From positions 1,860,001 to 1,924,000 of the forward strand of contig NZ_CP073697.1 in assembly GCF_025264665.1 (NCBI RefSeq): 64,000 bases of DNA, given 5' to 3'. Position 1 is the stretch's first letter. The number at the start of each line of letters is the position of its first letter. Source of the stretch: Edaphobacter flagellatus (GTDB lineage Bacteria > Acidobacteriota > Terriglobia > Terriglobales > Acidobacteriaceae). The translations under genes and the position numbers were made by a program. Below, one piece after another: positions 1-8,020 of this stretch. The notes beneath the pieces were generated by a model. It searched no databases. It saw only the letters and a list, made by a program, of their open reading frames with translations, and was not told the DNA's origin.

Positions 1-829
1 CTACTGGGAAGCGCTGCGGCTGCAATACCTGCGAACGCTGGCGGATCAGAGCGTCGGATTCTATCGCGAGATCCTCGACTATCACCAGAAGCGGTTCAAC
101 GAAGGCAAGATTGCCGCGGTCGATCTGCTTCGCGTACGGCTGGAGGAGGCGCGGGCCGAGGCGAGCGCCGACTCCAGCAGACTCGCCGAGGCTCAGGCAA
201 AGCAGAGACTGGCCCGCGAGATGGGCTTAATCATTACGAACAACTGGAGGCTTACCGAATCCTTCGATGTGCTCAATTCACCAAAGGAGCCTGTTTCTAC
301 AAACGATCCACAGGATGAGCGTATCGAAGTGAGCCTAGCCAGACAGGCAATCGATGCAGCCCGCGCCAACCTGATGACACAAAAAGCCCAAGGTAGGCCA
401 GATATCGACGCGCTCTTTGGGTACAAACGTACGGCGGGTTTCGACACAATGATTGCTGGCTTTCAATTGAACCTGCCAGTCTTTGACCGCAATCAAGGGG
501 CAGCATCCGCCGCACGATTCGACGTCGAAGCCAGTCAGTCTATGCTTGCCGCAGCGCGGCAGCAGAGCGCGAGCGATCTGGCTCTTGCGCGAATGTCCTA
601 CGATACGTGGCGGCGTCAGGTCTCGGAGCGCTACCGTCCGCTGCTGGATCAGGCCGTCGACATTGCGAATATCTCGCGGGCAGCCTACCGCGAGGGAGGC
701 ACGGACCTGCTCCGCCTGCTGGACTCGGAGCGACTGCGTGTGGACACGCAGAGTGCCTGGGTGGAAGCGCTGGGCAACTATCACCAGAGCGTCCTTTCTC
801 TGGAATACGCCGAGGGTCTTGAGCCATGA
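1..829 (+). CDS. czcC: CzcC-like outer-membrane efflux channel (TolC family), 5' end missing
   Basis: The reading frame is open from base 2 to the stop at 827-829, so the N-terminus lies outside the window. The visible 275 residues are alpha-helical and rich in Ala, Arg, Glu and Gln, with the repeated helix-turn pattern of TolC-family outer-membrane factors (for example a FNEGKIAAVDLLRVRLE stretch and a later YREGGTDLLRLLDSERLR stretch, the two structural repeats). Such a protein forms the trimeric channel that lets a periplasmic adaptor and an RND pump discharge metal ions to the outside. It overlaps the next gene by four bases (ATGA, 826-829), which argues for translational coupling. Family assignment is firm from context; metal specificity is not readable from this protein. 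Confidence 0.85.
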   Translation, partial: YWEALRLQYLRTLADQSVGFYREILDYHQKRFNEGKIAAVDLLRVRLEEARAEASADSSRLAEAQAKQRLAREMGLIITNNWRLTESFDVLNSPKEPVSTNDPQDERIEVSLARQAIDAARANLMTQKAQGRPDIDALFGYKRTAGFDTMIAGFQLNLPVFDRNQGAASAARFDVEASQSMLAAARQQSASDLALARMSYDTWRRQVSERYRPLLDQAVDIANISRAAYREGGTDLLRLLDSERLRVDTQSAWVEALGNYHQSVLSLEYAEGLEP

Positions 830-2127
830 ACATGGAAACCGGTTTGGAACGAAGACAGATGAGATTGCGAGTCGAACGACAGAGACCTTTACGCTCTTCC
901 AACGCGATGCTGACGCTCGCGACGCTGGTCGTCATGACAGGCTTTGCAAGCGGTTGCCGCAGCTCGGCTCCAGCTGGAGCCAATGCGCAGCCGAATGCAT
1001 CGAGCGAGCCTGCCGCATCGAAGAGCGCATCGGACGGCGCGGAGATTGTTCTGCCCGCCGCAGAGCAGCGAGGGGTTATCACCACGACGACGCTCGCCGT
1101 CCAACAAGAGCCGTCGCTGCTGCAGTTCGCGGGAAGGATCGTGCTGCCCGACAACGAGAGCTGGCACGTCGGCGTGCTGACGACAGGCCGCATCGAGCGC
1201 GTCTACGCCAACCTGGGCAACTACGTGCACAAAGGTGAGGTGCTGGCGCGCATGCACAGCCACGATGTGCACGAAGCGCGGGCCGCATATGCCATGGCTC
1301 TTGCAGAAAGGAACCGTTTACAGTCAGCGGAGTCTCTCGCGCAGGTGAACTACGATCGCATGCAGCGCCTCTATGCTCTCCGCGCGGCATCAGTCGAGCA
1401 GACGGAGCAGGCACGTCAAGAGCTGGTTAATGCCAAAACCTCTCTTGCAAACGGGATAACCGACGTAGTTCGCAGCAAAACGCATCTGGAAGAGAATCTT
1501 GGTATCCCCGCAGACCTGCCTGCAAATGAAAATAGTGAGATCGCAGAGCTGATTCCGATCATCGCGCCTGCGAGCGGATATGTTCTCCAAAAAAACGCAA
1601 CACCCGGTACGACCGTAGCGCCCGCCACCGACATCTTCGTCCTCGGGGACACACGGCATCTATGGATGCTCGCCTCTGTTGGACAGGAACTCCTTGGTCA
1701 ACTCAAGGTTGGGCAAAGCGCATGGGTCACGCTTCCCGGAGTTCCCGGACAACGGTTTACCGGACGAATCAGCAACCTCGGGCAAGAGTTCGATCCGACT
1801 ACGCGGCGTCTTCAGGTCCGCATCGATCTTGAGCATCCTGGCACCATTCTGCGTCCTGAGATGCTGGCAACCGCGGAGATAGCCGTCGGTGAGACACATC
1901 CGCTCATCGTCGTCCCCCCTGAGGCTGTGCAGCAGGTCAACGGACAGGATGTCGTCTTTGTGCGCAAGTCCTCTGACCGCTTCACGCTCCGGCCGGTACG
2001 CGTCGGCAACTCGGTTAACGGCAAGGTCGTCATCGCTGAGGGAGTTCATCCTGGCGAGGAAATCGTTACTCAGGGCAGCTTCTTACTCAAGTCCCAGTTC
2101 CTTAAAGCTTCCATGCAGGGAGATTGA
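826..2127 (+). CDS. czcB: CzcB-like periplasmic adaptor (HlyD/RND membrane-fusion protein)
   Basis: This 433-residue protein links the RND pump to the outer-membrane channel. A hydrophobic stretch at about residues 28-42 ends in ASGC, a plausible lipobox, so it may be a lipoprotein in the inner membrane. It then shows the adaptor architecture: a beta-barrel/lipoyl start (PDNESWHVGVLTTGRIERV, YVHKGEVLARMHS), a coiled-coil hairpin rich in Ala, Glu and Arg (about 140-210), the second lipoyl half (IAPASGYVLQKNATPGT), and a C-terminal barrel (VVVPPEAV, VFVR, VVIAEGVHPGEEIV). The order of lipoyl halves around the hairpin is typical of the heavy-metal branch. It starts inside the stop region of the channel gene and ends 6 bp before the pump gene. 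Confidence 0.9.
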   Translation: MNMETGLERRQMRLRVERQRPLRSSNAMLTLATLVVMTGFASGCRSSAPAGANAQPNASSEPAASKSASDGAEIVLPAAEQRGVITTTTLAVQQEPSLLQFAGRIVLPDNESWHVGVLTTGRIERVYANLGNYVHKGEVLARMHSHDVHEARAAYAMALAERNRLQSAESLAQVNYDRMQRLYALRAASVEQTEQARQELVNAKTSLANGITDVVRSKTHLEENLGIPADLPANENSEIAELIPIIAPASGYVLQKNATPGTTVAPATDIFVLGDTRHLWMLASVGQELLGQLKVGQSAWVTLPGVPGQRFTGRISNLGQEFDPTTRRLQVRIDLEHPGTILRPEMLATAEIAVGETHPLIVVPPEAVQQVNGQDVVFVRKSSDRFTLRPVRVGNSVNGKVVIAEGVHPGEEIVTQGSFLLKSQFLKASMQGD

Positions 2128-2133
2128 TACGTC

Positions 2134-5100
2134 GTGTTCGGTAAGATTCTCACGTTTGCTCTGAGTCATCGCTGGGGAGTGCTGCTTGGAGTTGTGGCAC
2201 TGATTGCAGCCGGCGGATGGGCGGTTAACACCATCCCCGTCGATGCATTTCCAGACCTGACCAACAACCAGGTGGTCATCGTCACCGATGCTCCGTCGAT
2301 GCCTCCCTCGGAGGTCGAACAGCTTGTCACCTATCCGATTGAACGCACGTTGATGGGAATGCCCAACCAGTTGGAGGTGCGTTCGCTCTCCAAACTGGGC
2401 CTCTCCATGGTGACGGTGGTCTTCGACGACGGCGTTCCCACTTACTTTGCGCGCCAGCTGGTCAACGAGCGCCTGCAACAGGTGACAACCTCTCTGCCCG
2501 CAGGCATTCAACCCATATTGAGTCCGCCATCTACCGCCTTCGGAGAGCTGTACCAGTACACGCTGAAAGGGGGCGGGCTCACTCCCATGGAGCTGAAGGA
2601 TGTGCAGGAGTGGCAGATCAAGCCATGGCTGCGGACCGTTCCGGGAGTCAGCGACGTGAATACCTGGGGCGGCGAGACAAGGCAATATCAGATCAGGGTC
2701 GATCCGGCCCTTCTCCAGCAGTACGGTCTGACGCTCAAGGACGTTGCCACGCGGGTCGCCGAAAACAACACCAACTTTGGGGGCGGCTACATCGAGCATG
2801 CGTATGAACAGTACACGCTGCGCGGTCTGGGACGGACGTCCACTGTCGCCGACATCGGCAATATCGTCTTGCTCGCCAATCAAGGCGCGCCGGTGATGCT
2901 GCACGATGTCGCCGAGGTGAAGATCGGTCCGGCACCGCGCCAGGGAGCTGTGCTGCGCAACGGCGAATCCATCTCCGGCATGGTCATCATGTTGAAGGGC
3001 GAGAACGGCAAACAGGTCATCGAACAGGTGAAGCAGAAGATCGCCGGCCTGCATCTTCTTGCCGGAATCACGCTCGAGCCCTTCTACGATCAATCGACCG
3101 TAATCGACGGGACCATTCACACCGTCGAGCACAATCTCTTTGAGGGCTTCATCCTCGTCACGGTGGTTCTGCTGCTCTTTCTCGGCAGCTTTCGCGCGGC
3201 ACTGGTGACAGCCTCGATCATTCCGCTTTCGCTGCTCTTCAGCTTCCTGGGGATGAAGCTCTTCGGCATCAGCGCAAACCTGATGAGCCTGGGCGCGATC
3301 GACTTCGGCATGATCGTCGACGGTGCCGTCGTCATGATCGAGAACTCCGTGCATCGCATGCACGAACACGGGCACGAAGAAGATGGCATGACCTCCATAT
3401 TAACGTCCGGCTTGGAAGTAGCCCGCCCCATGGCGTTCGGCGTCGGCATTATCATAGCCGTCTATCTCCCGATCCTCTTTCTGCAGGGATTGGAAGGCCG
3501 CATGTTCCGGCCGATGGCGATTACGGTCTGCACGGCGCTGCTAGGTTCGCTGCTGCTCGCTCTTACGGTAATCCCTGTGCTCAGCTCGTTTGTCTTCCGC
3601 AAAGGCCTTCGCCGCAAGAAGAACGAGACCAACACACATCATTGGATGGATCGACTGAGCCAGCGTTACACCACAGGCCTGTCCTGGGTGATTCGTCATC
3701 GCATTGCCGTCATCACCGCAATGGCTCTCGTCATGATAGGCTCGCTGGCCTCTCTGGCGTTTATCGGCACCGAGTTCATGCCGCGTCTCGATGAAGGGTC
3801 CATCCTGGTTGAGACGCGCAAGCTTCCCGGCATCTCGCTCACGGACTCCATCGAGATCTCAAAGCGCGTCGAGAAAGCGTTGCGCGCCTTCCCGGAGATC
3901 CAAGACGTCACCACCAAGATCGGCCGCCCGGACTTTGCCACCGAGGCCATGGGGATCAACGAAGGCGATGTGTATGTTGCTCTGACCCCCACTAGGCAGT
4001 GGACGCGGTTCCACACAAAGGAAGAGCTGATCGATGCCATGGATAAAGCTCTGGCAAAGATTCCCGGCATTAGCTACGACTTTACCCAGCCGATGGCCAT
4101 GCGGCTGGACGAGACCGTCTCTGGAGTGAAGGCCGATCTGGCTATCAAGATCTTTGGCGATGACTTCCAGCAACTCGATTCGCTGGCGCAGCAGGTATTA
4201 CGCCAGGTAAACACCATACAAGGAGCGGCAGACGCCCAGATGGAGATCAACTCCGGCGTAGCCGAGCTGAGTGTCCAGATCCGCAGAGATGCGCTCGCAC
4301 GATACGGTTTGAACGTATCTGATGTACAGCAAGCTGTAGAAGCTGGCGCTTCGGGAGCTATTGCCTCCGAAGTGATCGAAGGCCAACGGCGCTACACCAT
4401 CGCGCTTCGTCTACCCGATCGATATCGAACCGATGCACAATCCATGAGTGAGATTCCGCTGCACGCTCCAGGAGGAGAAACAGTGACCCTGGGGCAGATT
4501 GCAGACGTCCTCGTGTCGCGTGGCGCAGAGAAGATCAACCGCGAACAGGGACAGAGGCGTATCGTCGTCATGTCAAATGTACGAGGCCGCGATCTTGGCA
4601 GCTTCGTCGAAGAGGTCCAGCAAAAGGTCGGTCGCAACGTGCAGTTGCCCGCTGGCTACACAATCACTTACGGAGGTCAGTTCGAAAACCAGCAGCGAGC
4701 CATGCAGCGGCTTTTGCTGGTCATCCCACTGGCGCTCGGAATCGTCTGCGGCCTTCTCTATATGACCTTCCACTCCTTCAAACAGGCCCTCCTGATTCTG
4801 ATCAACGTGCCGTTTGCACTTGTAGGCGGCATTGCCGCTTTATGGATATTTCATCTCAACCTCAATCTCTCGGCATCAGTTGGCTTTATCGCGCTCTTAG
4901 GGGTCGCGGTGCTAAACGGCGTCGTACTAGTCAGTTCCATCAACCAATTGCGGGACGCTGGTGAATCTATGGATATCGCCGTCCTTCATGGGGCACAACG
5001 GCGTCTACGGCCAGTGCTGATGACGGCACTCGTAGCAAGCCTGGGATTCATCCCCATGGCCATTTCGACTTCAACGGGAGCCGAAGTACAACGCCCGCTC

Positions 5101-5190
5101 GCAACAGTCGTTATCGGCGGACTAGTTAGTTCCACGCTGCTTACCCTATTCCTACTCCCAACCATCTATGAGTGGTTCGACGAACATTGA
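2134..5190 (+). CDS. czcA: CzcA-like heavy-metal RND efflux pump
   Basis: The 1,018-residue protein is the proton-driven inner-membrane pump of a tripartite metal exporter. It has the length and 12-helix layout of the HME branch of RND pumps. In the fourth helix, from about residue 390, the sequence reads DFGMIVDGAVVMIEN, the HME signature with the acidic residues thought to carry protons in CusA/CzcA-type pumps. The large periplasmic loops follow helices 1 and 7. The start is GTG at 2134, 6 bp after czcB, with an AGGGAG ribosome site at about 2117-2122. Substrate is probably divalent cations such as Zn, Co or Cd (DFG..DGA variant) rather than Cu/Ag, but this is inference. No regulator gene is visible in the window. 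Confidence 0.93.
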   Translation: MFGKILTFALSHRWGVLLGVVALIAAGGWAVNTIPVDAFPDLTNNQVVIVTDAPSMPPSEVEQLVTYPIERTLMGMPNQLEVRSLSKLGLSMVTVVFDDGVPTYFARQLVNERLQQVTTSLPAGIQPILSPPSTAFGELYQYTLKGGGLTPMELKDVQEWQIKPWLRTVPGVSDVNTWGGETRQYQIRVDPALLQQYGLTLKDVATRVAENNTNFGGGYIEHAYEQYTLRGLGRTSTVADIGNIVLLANQGAPVMLHDVAEVKIGPAPRQGAVLRNGESISGMVIMLKGENGKQVIEQVKQKIAGLHLLAGITLEPFYDQSTVIDGTIHTVEHNLFEGFILVTVVLLLFLGSFRAALVTASIIPLSLLFSFLGMKLFGISANLMSLGAIDFGMIVDGAVVMIENSVHRMHEHGHEEDGMTSILTSGLEVARPMAFGVGIIIAVYLPILFLQGLEGRMFRPMAITVCTALLGSLLLALTVIPVLSSFVFRKGLRRKKNETNTHHWMDRLSQRYTTGLSWVIRHRIAVITAMALVMIGSLASLAFIGTEFMPRLDEGSILVETRKLPGISLTDSIEISKRVEKALRAFPEIQDVTTKIGRPDFATEAMGINEGDVYVALTPTRQWTRFHTKEELIDAMDKALAKIPGISYDFTQPMAMRLDETVSGVKADLAIKIFGDDFQQLDSLAQQVLRQVNTIQGAADAQMEINSGVAELSVQIRRDALARYGLNVSDVQQAVEAGASGAIASEVIEGQRRYTIALRLPDRYRTDAQSMSEIPLHAPGGETVTLGQIADVLVSRGAEKINREQGQRRIVVMSNVRGRDLGSFVEEVQQKVGRNVQLPAGYTITYGGQFENQQRAMQRLLLVIPLALGIVCGLLYMTFHSFKQALLILINVPFALVGGIAALWIFHLNLNLSASVGFIALLGVAVLNGVVLVSSINQLRDAGESMDIAVLHGAQRRLRPVLMTALVASLGFIPMAISTSTGAEVQRPLATVVIGGLVSSTLLTLFLLPTIYEWFDEH

Positions 5191-5519
5191 CACCTCCTCT
5201 GGTCGCCTTGTTGCAGGCAATGCACTCTTATCGAAAATGCTGTCTGGGCTTTGCACTGTCTTTATAAGAATTGAGTGCAGAAACGCCAGCGTTCACAGAG
5301 CGAGTAGTGGTCAGTGTGTAAGCTTGGGATTGCGGTTGCGATCCCTCTACTTGCCGGTTGACGGTGAAGATCGCCACGTGGCCGCTTGTCATTCGAGTTG
5401 CCGCGCGTCGTTCAGGCACAGTCCAGATGCCGCACCACAGCAGACTTGTGACGCTATCAACTTTCGGTCATCGAGATTGCGTTGGTCATTTGACTATACT
5501 TTCCGTACGAAGGGAACGC
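5191..5519. other. Intergenic stretch without a recognisable gene
   Basis: About 330 bp separate the czcA stop from the nitroreductase-like gene. Short open frames cross it on both strands but none has a ribosome site or recognisable residues. A TATACT hexamer at 5495-5500, 20 bp before the next ATG, could be a -10 element; I see no good -35 partner. No terminator-like hairpin follows czcA. Confidence 0.4.
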
Positions 5520-6611
5520 ATGAACAGACGCGGCTTCATTACCGGAACGGCTGGAATGTTGGCGTTCGGCGGTGGTGTGGGCACCCTGGGTTGGCGCGCA
5601 GCAACGGGATCGATGGGCGAATATAACACCCATGTTGCGACGCTGCGTGCGCAGTTGCCGCATGACCCGACGCTGCGCGATCTTATCCGCTATGCGGTGC
5701 TCGCTCCTAGCGGACACAATACTCAACCCTGGCGATTCGCTGTCGACGAGCACGCCATCGTGATTTCGCCGGATCTGTCCCGCGCGACCCCCGTTGTAGA
5801 CCCCAACGACCACCACATGTTTGTCAGCATGGGCTGCGCTGCGGAGACCTTGCGGATTGCCGCTGAAAGCACGGGGCGGCCGGGGGAGATCGAGCCCGAA
5901 GAAGAGGGCTCCGTCCATTACACGTTTGCGGAGGGCGCACCACGACTCAGTCCATTGTTTGCCGCCATTCCACGGCGTCAGTCCACGCGCGCCGACTTCG
6001 ATGGACGCCGTGTCTCGGTCGTCGACCTCATGACGTTGGAGCGAGAGGCTAAGATGCCGGGCGTTGCCCTCGTGCTCGTCACCGAGCGGCCGGGCATCGA
6101 CCGCATTCGCGATCTCGTGATTGCAGGAAACGGCGCGCAGATGGCCGATCCTGCCTTTATGGCGGAGTTGAAGCATTGGCTGCGCTTCAATCCGAGACTT
6201 GCCATGAAAATGGGAGACGGGCTTTTCGCAGCAGCAAGCGGCAATCCGATTCTCCCCGACCAGCTTGGGCGCGGCGCCTTCGACCTGTTTTTCAGAGCCA
6301 CAGCGGAGAATCGAAAATATGGCCATCAGATCGACACGGCTTCCGGAATCGCTGTGTTCTTCGGCGACCGAGAGGATCGGGCGCATTGGGTTGCAGTGGG
6401 CCGTGCCTGCCAGCGTTTTGCCCTTGCGGCGACGAGCCTTGGCCTGCGCACCTCATTCGTTAACCAACCGGTGGAGGTTGCGCGCCTCCGCCCAGAGTTG
6501 GCTGCGCTCGTTGGCGCCTCCGGCAAGCGGCCCGACCTGGTGATGCGGTTCGGATACGGACCGGACCTTCCTTTTTCGTCACGCAGACCAGTTGATGCCG
6601 TGTTGAGCTGA
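5520..6611 (+). CDS. Secreted nitroreductase-like protein (Acg-type)
   Basis: The frame continues upstream, but the ATG at 5520 is preferred: AAGGGA lies about 6 bases ahead, and the protein then begins MNRRGFITGTAGMLAFGGG, a twin-arginine signal. The 363-residue product has the nitroreductase-fold pattern of the Acg-like family: RYAVLAPSGHNTQPWRF near the N-terminus (flavin-site region), a central DHHMFVSMGCAAETLRIAA helix and a C-terminal LRTSFVNQPVE segment. Acg-like proteins are fused, degenerate nitroreductases that may bind or store FMN rather than catalyse a known reaction; the Tat signal suggests export with a bound cofactor. The neighbouring broken HxlR gene on the other strand is the usual kind of regulator for such oxidoreductases. 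Confidence 0.75.
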   Translation: MNRRGFITGTAGMLAFGGGVGTLGWRAATGSMGEYNTHVATLRAQLPHDPTLRDLIRYAVLAPSGHNTQPWRFAVDEHAIVISPDLSRATPVVDPNDHHMFVSMGCAAETLRIAAESTGRPGEIEPEEEGSVHYTFAEGAPRLSPLFAAIPRRQSTRADFDGRRVSVVDLMTLEREAKMPGVALVLVTERPGIDRIRDLVIAGNGAQMADPAFMAELKHWLRFNPRLAMKMGDGLFAAASGNPILPDQLGRGAFDLFFRATAENRKYGHQIDTASGIAVFFGDREDRAHWVAVGRACQRFALAATSLGLRTSFVNQPVEVARLRPELAALVGASGKRPDLVMRFGYGPDLPFSSRRPVDAVLS

Positions 6612-6639
6612 TTGCCGGGAACCACCGGAATCTGGAACC

Positions 6640-6830
6640 ACTCCATGAACTCCCCTGAGGTTGTATTCCGTCTTCGGCGGAATGATCGGATACTCGCGGC
6701 GCCGAATCAATCCCCCTCGAGTTCCCGGAGTTCCTTTGGTCAGGATTCGATCGTTTATGTGTAAGCAGGTTCTGCGCAGCGCCTCCGGCTTGGCCGATCC
6801 CACCTTCCGACTTCCTCCGAAAGGTTGCAC
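6640..6830 (-). pseudogene. Remnant of an HxlR-family regulator, frameshifted
   Basis: Read on the minus strand, 6779-6657 gives the second half of an HxlR winged helix: LRRTCLHINDRILTK, then GLIRRREYPIIPPKTEYNL, matching the usual pattern of family members (LRR..GIS.R.LT..LRELE.DGL..R..YP..PP.VEY.LT). Between these blocks the frame is wrong, but the neighbouring frame reads KELRELEGD, the expected linker. So one extra base and a compensating loss lie around 6690-6730. The DNA-binding N-terminal half and the dimerisation C-terminus are not recognisable. HxlR regulators usually sit beside the redox gene they control, here the nitroreductase-like gene. I judge it a pseudogene; a sequencing error could explain one shift but not the missing ends. 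Confidence 0.6.
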
Positions 6831-6899
6831 GACACGGTAGCAACTATATCCACATTGAGCTAACGAGGTTCAACCACTACGACGTAACATTTCTAACCC

Positions 6900-7901
6900 T
6901 CATATTCGAGATAAACGAAGTTGCCTGCTTGATATACCGGGTTTCGGAGGATAGTCCCAATCGTGTTCGGCAAGCTTGAGGTCACGAGGTGACTTTCCCA
7001 TCCAATTGGTTTTCCTTCCGCGGACCTTCAAAATTCCGTCTGCATCAATCTCGATATAGGCCCACAGAGGATCCTGATAGTAAGCCATGTGCTTCATCAG
7101 TGGATGCGATTTTAGAGTTGCAGCGGCGAATGAGTCGTTATTTACCCCTTCGCCGCACCACTGATACGTAGCGCTATTGATTTGAATATAGTGAATTCCA
7201 TTGATGAGGTTGTAGTAGTCATTATGAAAGTGTCCCGAGAATACAGCGACAACTTTGCCGTTTCCTTCCCTGCTATGTGTGTTTTCCAGCAAGATACGGA
7301 CCGACTCTCGATTGCGAACGGCTGAATTGTCGAAGCCCTGGTGGCAGAAGACGATCGTGGGTAGTTTCGTGCTGGACAGATCCCCTCTCAGCCACTCCAG
7401 TTGCCTGCTATCGATCCCGGCTGGATATCGCTCGTCAGGGTTCCTCGGATCGGGGTCGTTTCCATCCAGGACAACGAAGTGAAAGCCATTTTGGTCGAAG
7501 CTGTAGTACCGGCCTGGCATCTTCCAGAAGTCGACCACTTGTTCTCGCGTGCATCTCTGATCCATCTCATGGTTCCCGATCACGTGGTGCTTCGTGCCTG
7601 GGAAGCCATTCCATATATCGACAATGTTCCTGTTCTTTTCGACAGGACAGCAGAAATCCCCGAGATCCAGAATGAAGTCTGGTTTTAGCTCATTCATCTC
7701 CCGGACGAAGGCTTCCAATCTCCGGGGTGCATCAAACGTAAAATCGTGATGCAGGTCCGCGATAACACCAAATCGAATTGCGGAGTATGCCTGCTCGGGC
7801 ATCGATACCAAAGCAGCTGCGTTTGTCGATACTGCGCCGGGGGCTGCCACACCAAGTGCGGCGTTTCGAAGAAAATCTCTTCTGTTCAAAATCTTCTCCA
7901 C
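6900..7901 (-). CDS. Secreted calcineurin-like metallophosphoesterase
   Basis: The 333-residue protein begins with a Tat-type signal (NRRDFLRNAALG, residues 6-17) and continues with all metal-site motifs of calcineurin-like phosphoesterases: D49-L-H51, G81-D82, G-N110-H111-E, H187 in FCHQG, and GHFH at 223-226. It probably hydrolyses phosphomono- or diesters in the periplasm with a two-metal centre. It lies 119 bp downstream of the Oar-like receptor on the same strand, so the two may form one transcription unit in which the receptor imports or binds a phosphorylated ligand. The substrate cannot be told from the sequence. The short gap before the receptor contains no obvious terminator. Confidence 0.87.
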   Translation of the reverse strand: MEKILNRRDFLRNAALGVAAPGAVSTNAAALVSMPEQAYSAIRFGVIADLHHDFTFDAPRRLEAFVREMNELKPDFILDLGDFCCPVEKNRNIVDIWNGFPGTKHHVIGNHEMDQRCTREQVVDFWKMPGRYYSFDQNGFHFVVLDGNDPDPRNPDERYPAGIDSRQLEWLRGDLSSTKLPTIVFCHQGFDNSAVRNRESVRILLENTHSREGNGKVVAVFSGHFHNDYYNLINGIHYIQINSATYQWCGEGVNNDSFAAATLKSHPLMKHMAYYQDPLWAYIEIDADGILKVRGRKTNWMGKSPRDLKLAEHDWDYPPKPGISSRQLRLSRI

Positions 7902-8020
7902 TTCGAAATCGTCGAACTAAGAATCAGTCCGCTAAAGTCTTCACAAGAACGTGCTGCAGTATCCGCCCTGGTGAAATTCCAAGGCGGATGCTACAGGTAT
8001 CTTCCTGGCGTGTCTTACGA

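Noticed and set aside
2083..3375. 430-codon frame on the minus strand across czcB-czcA
   Set aside because: It lies wholly antisense to a strongly conserved RND gene and shows His/Asp-rich shadow composition with no domain.
5228..5419. 63-codon minus-strand frame after czcA
   Set aside because: No start signal, no family resemblance; kept as plain intergenic sequence.
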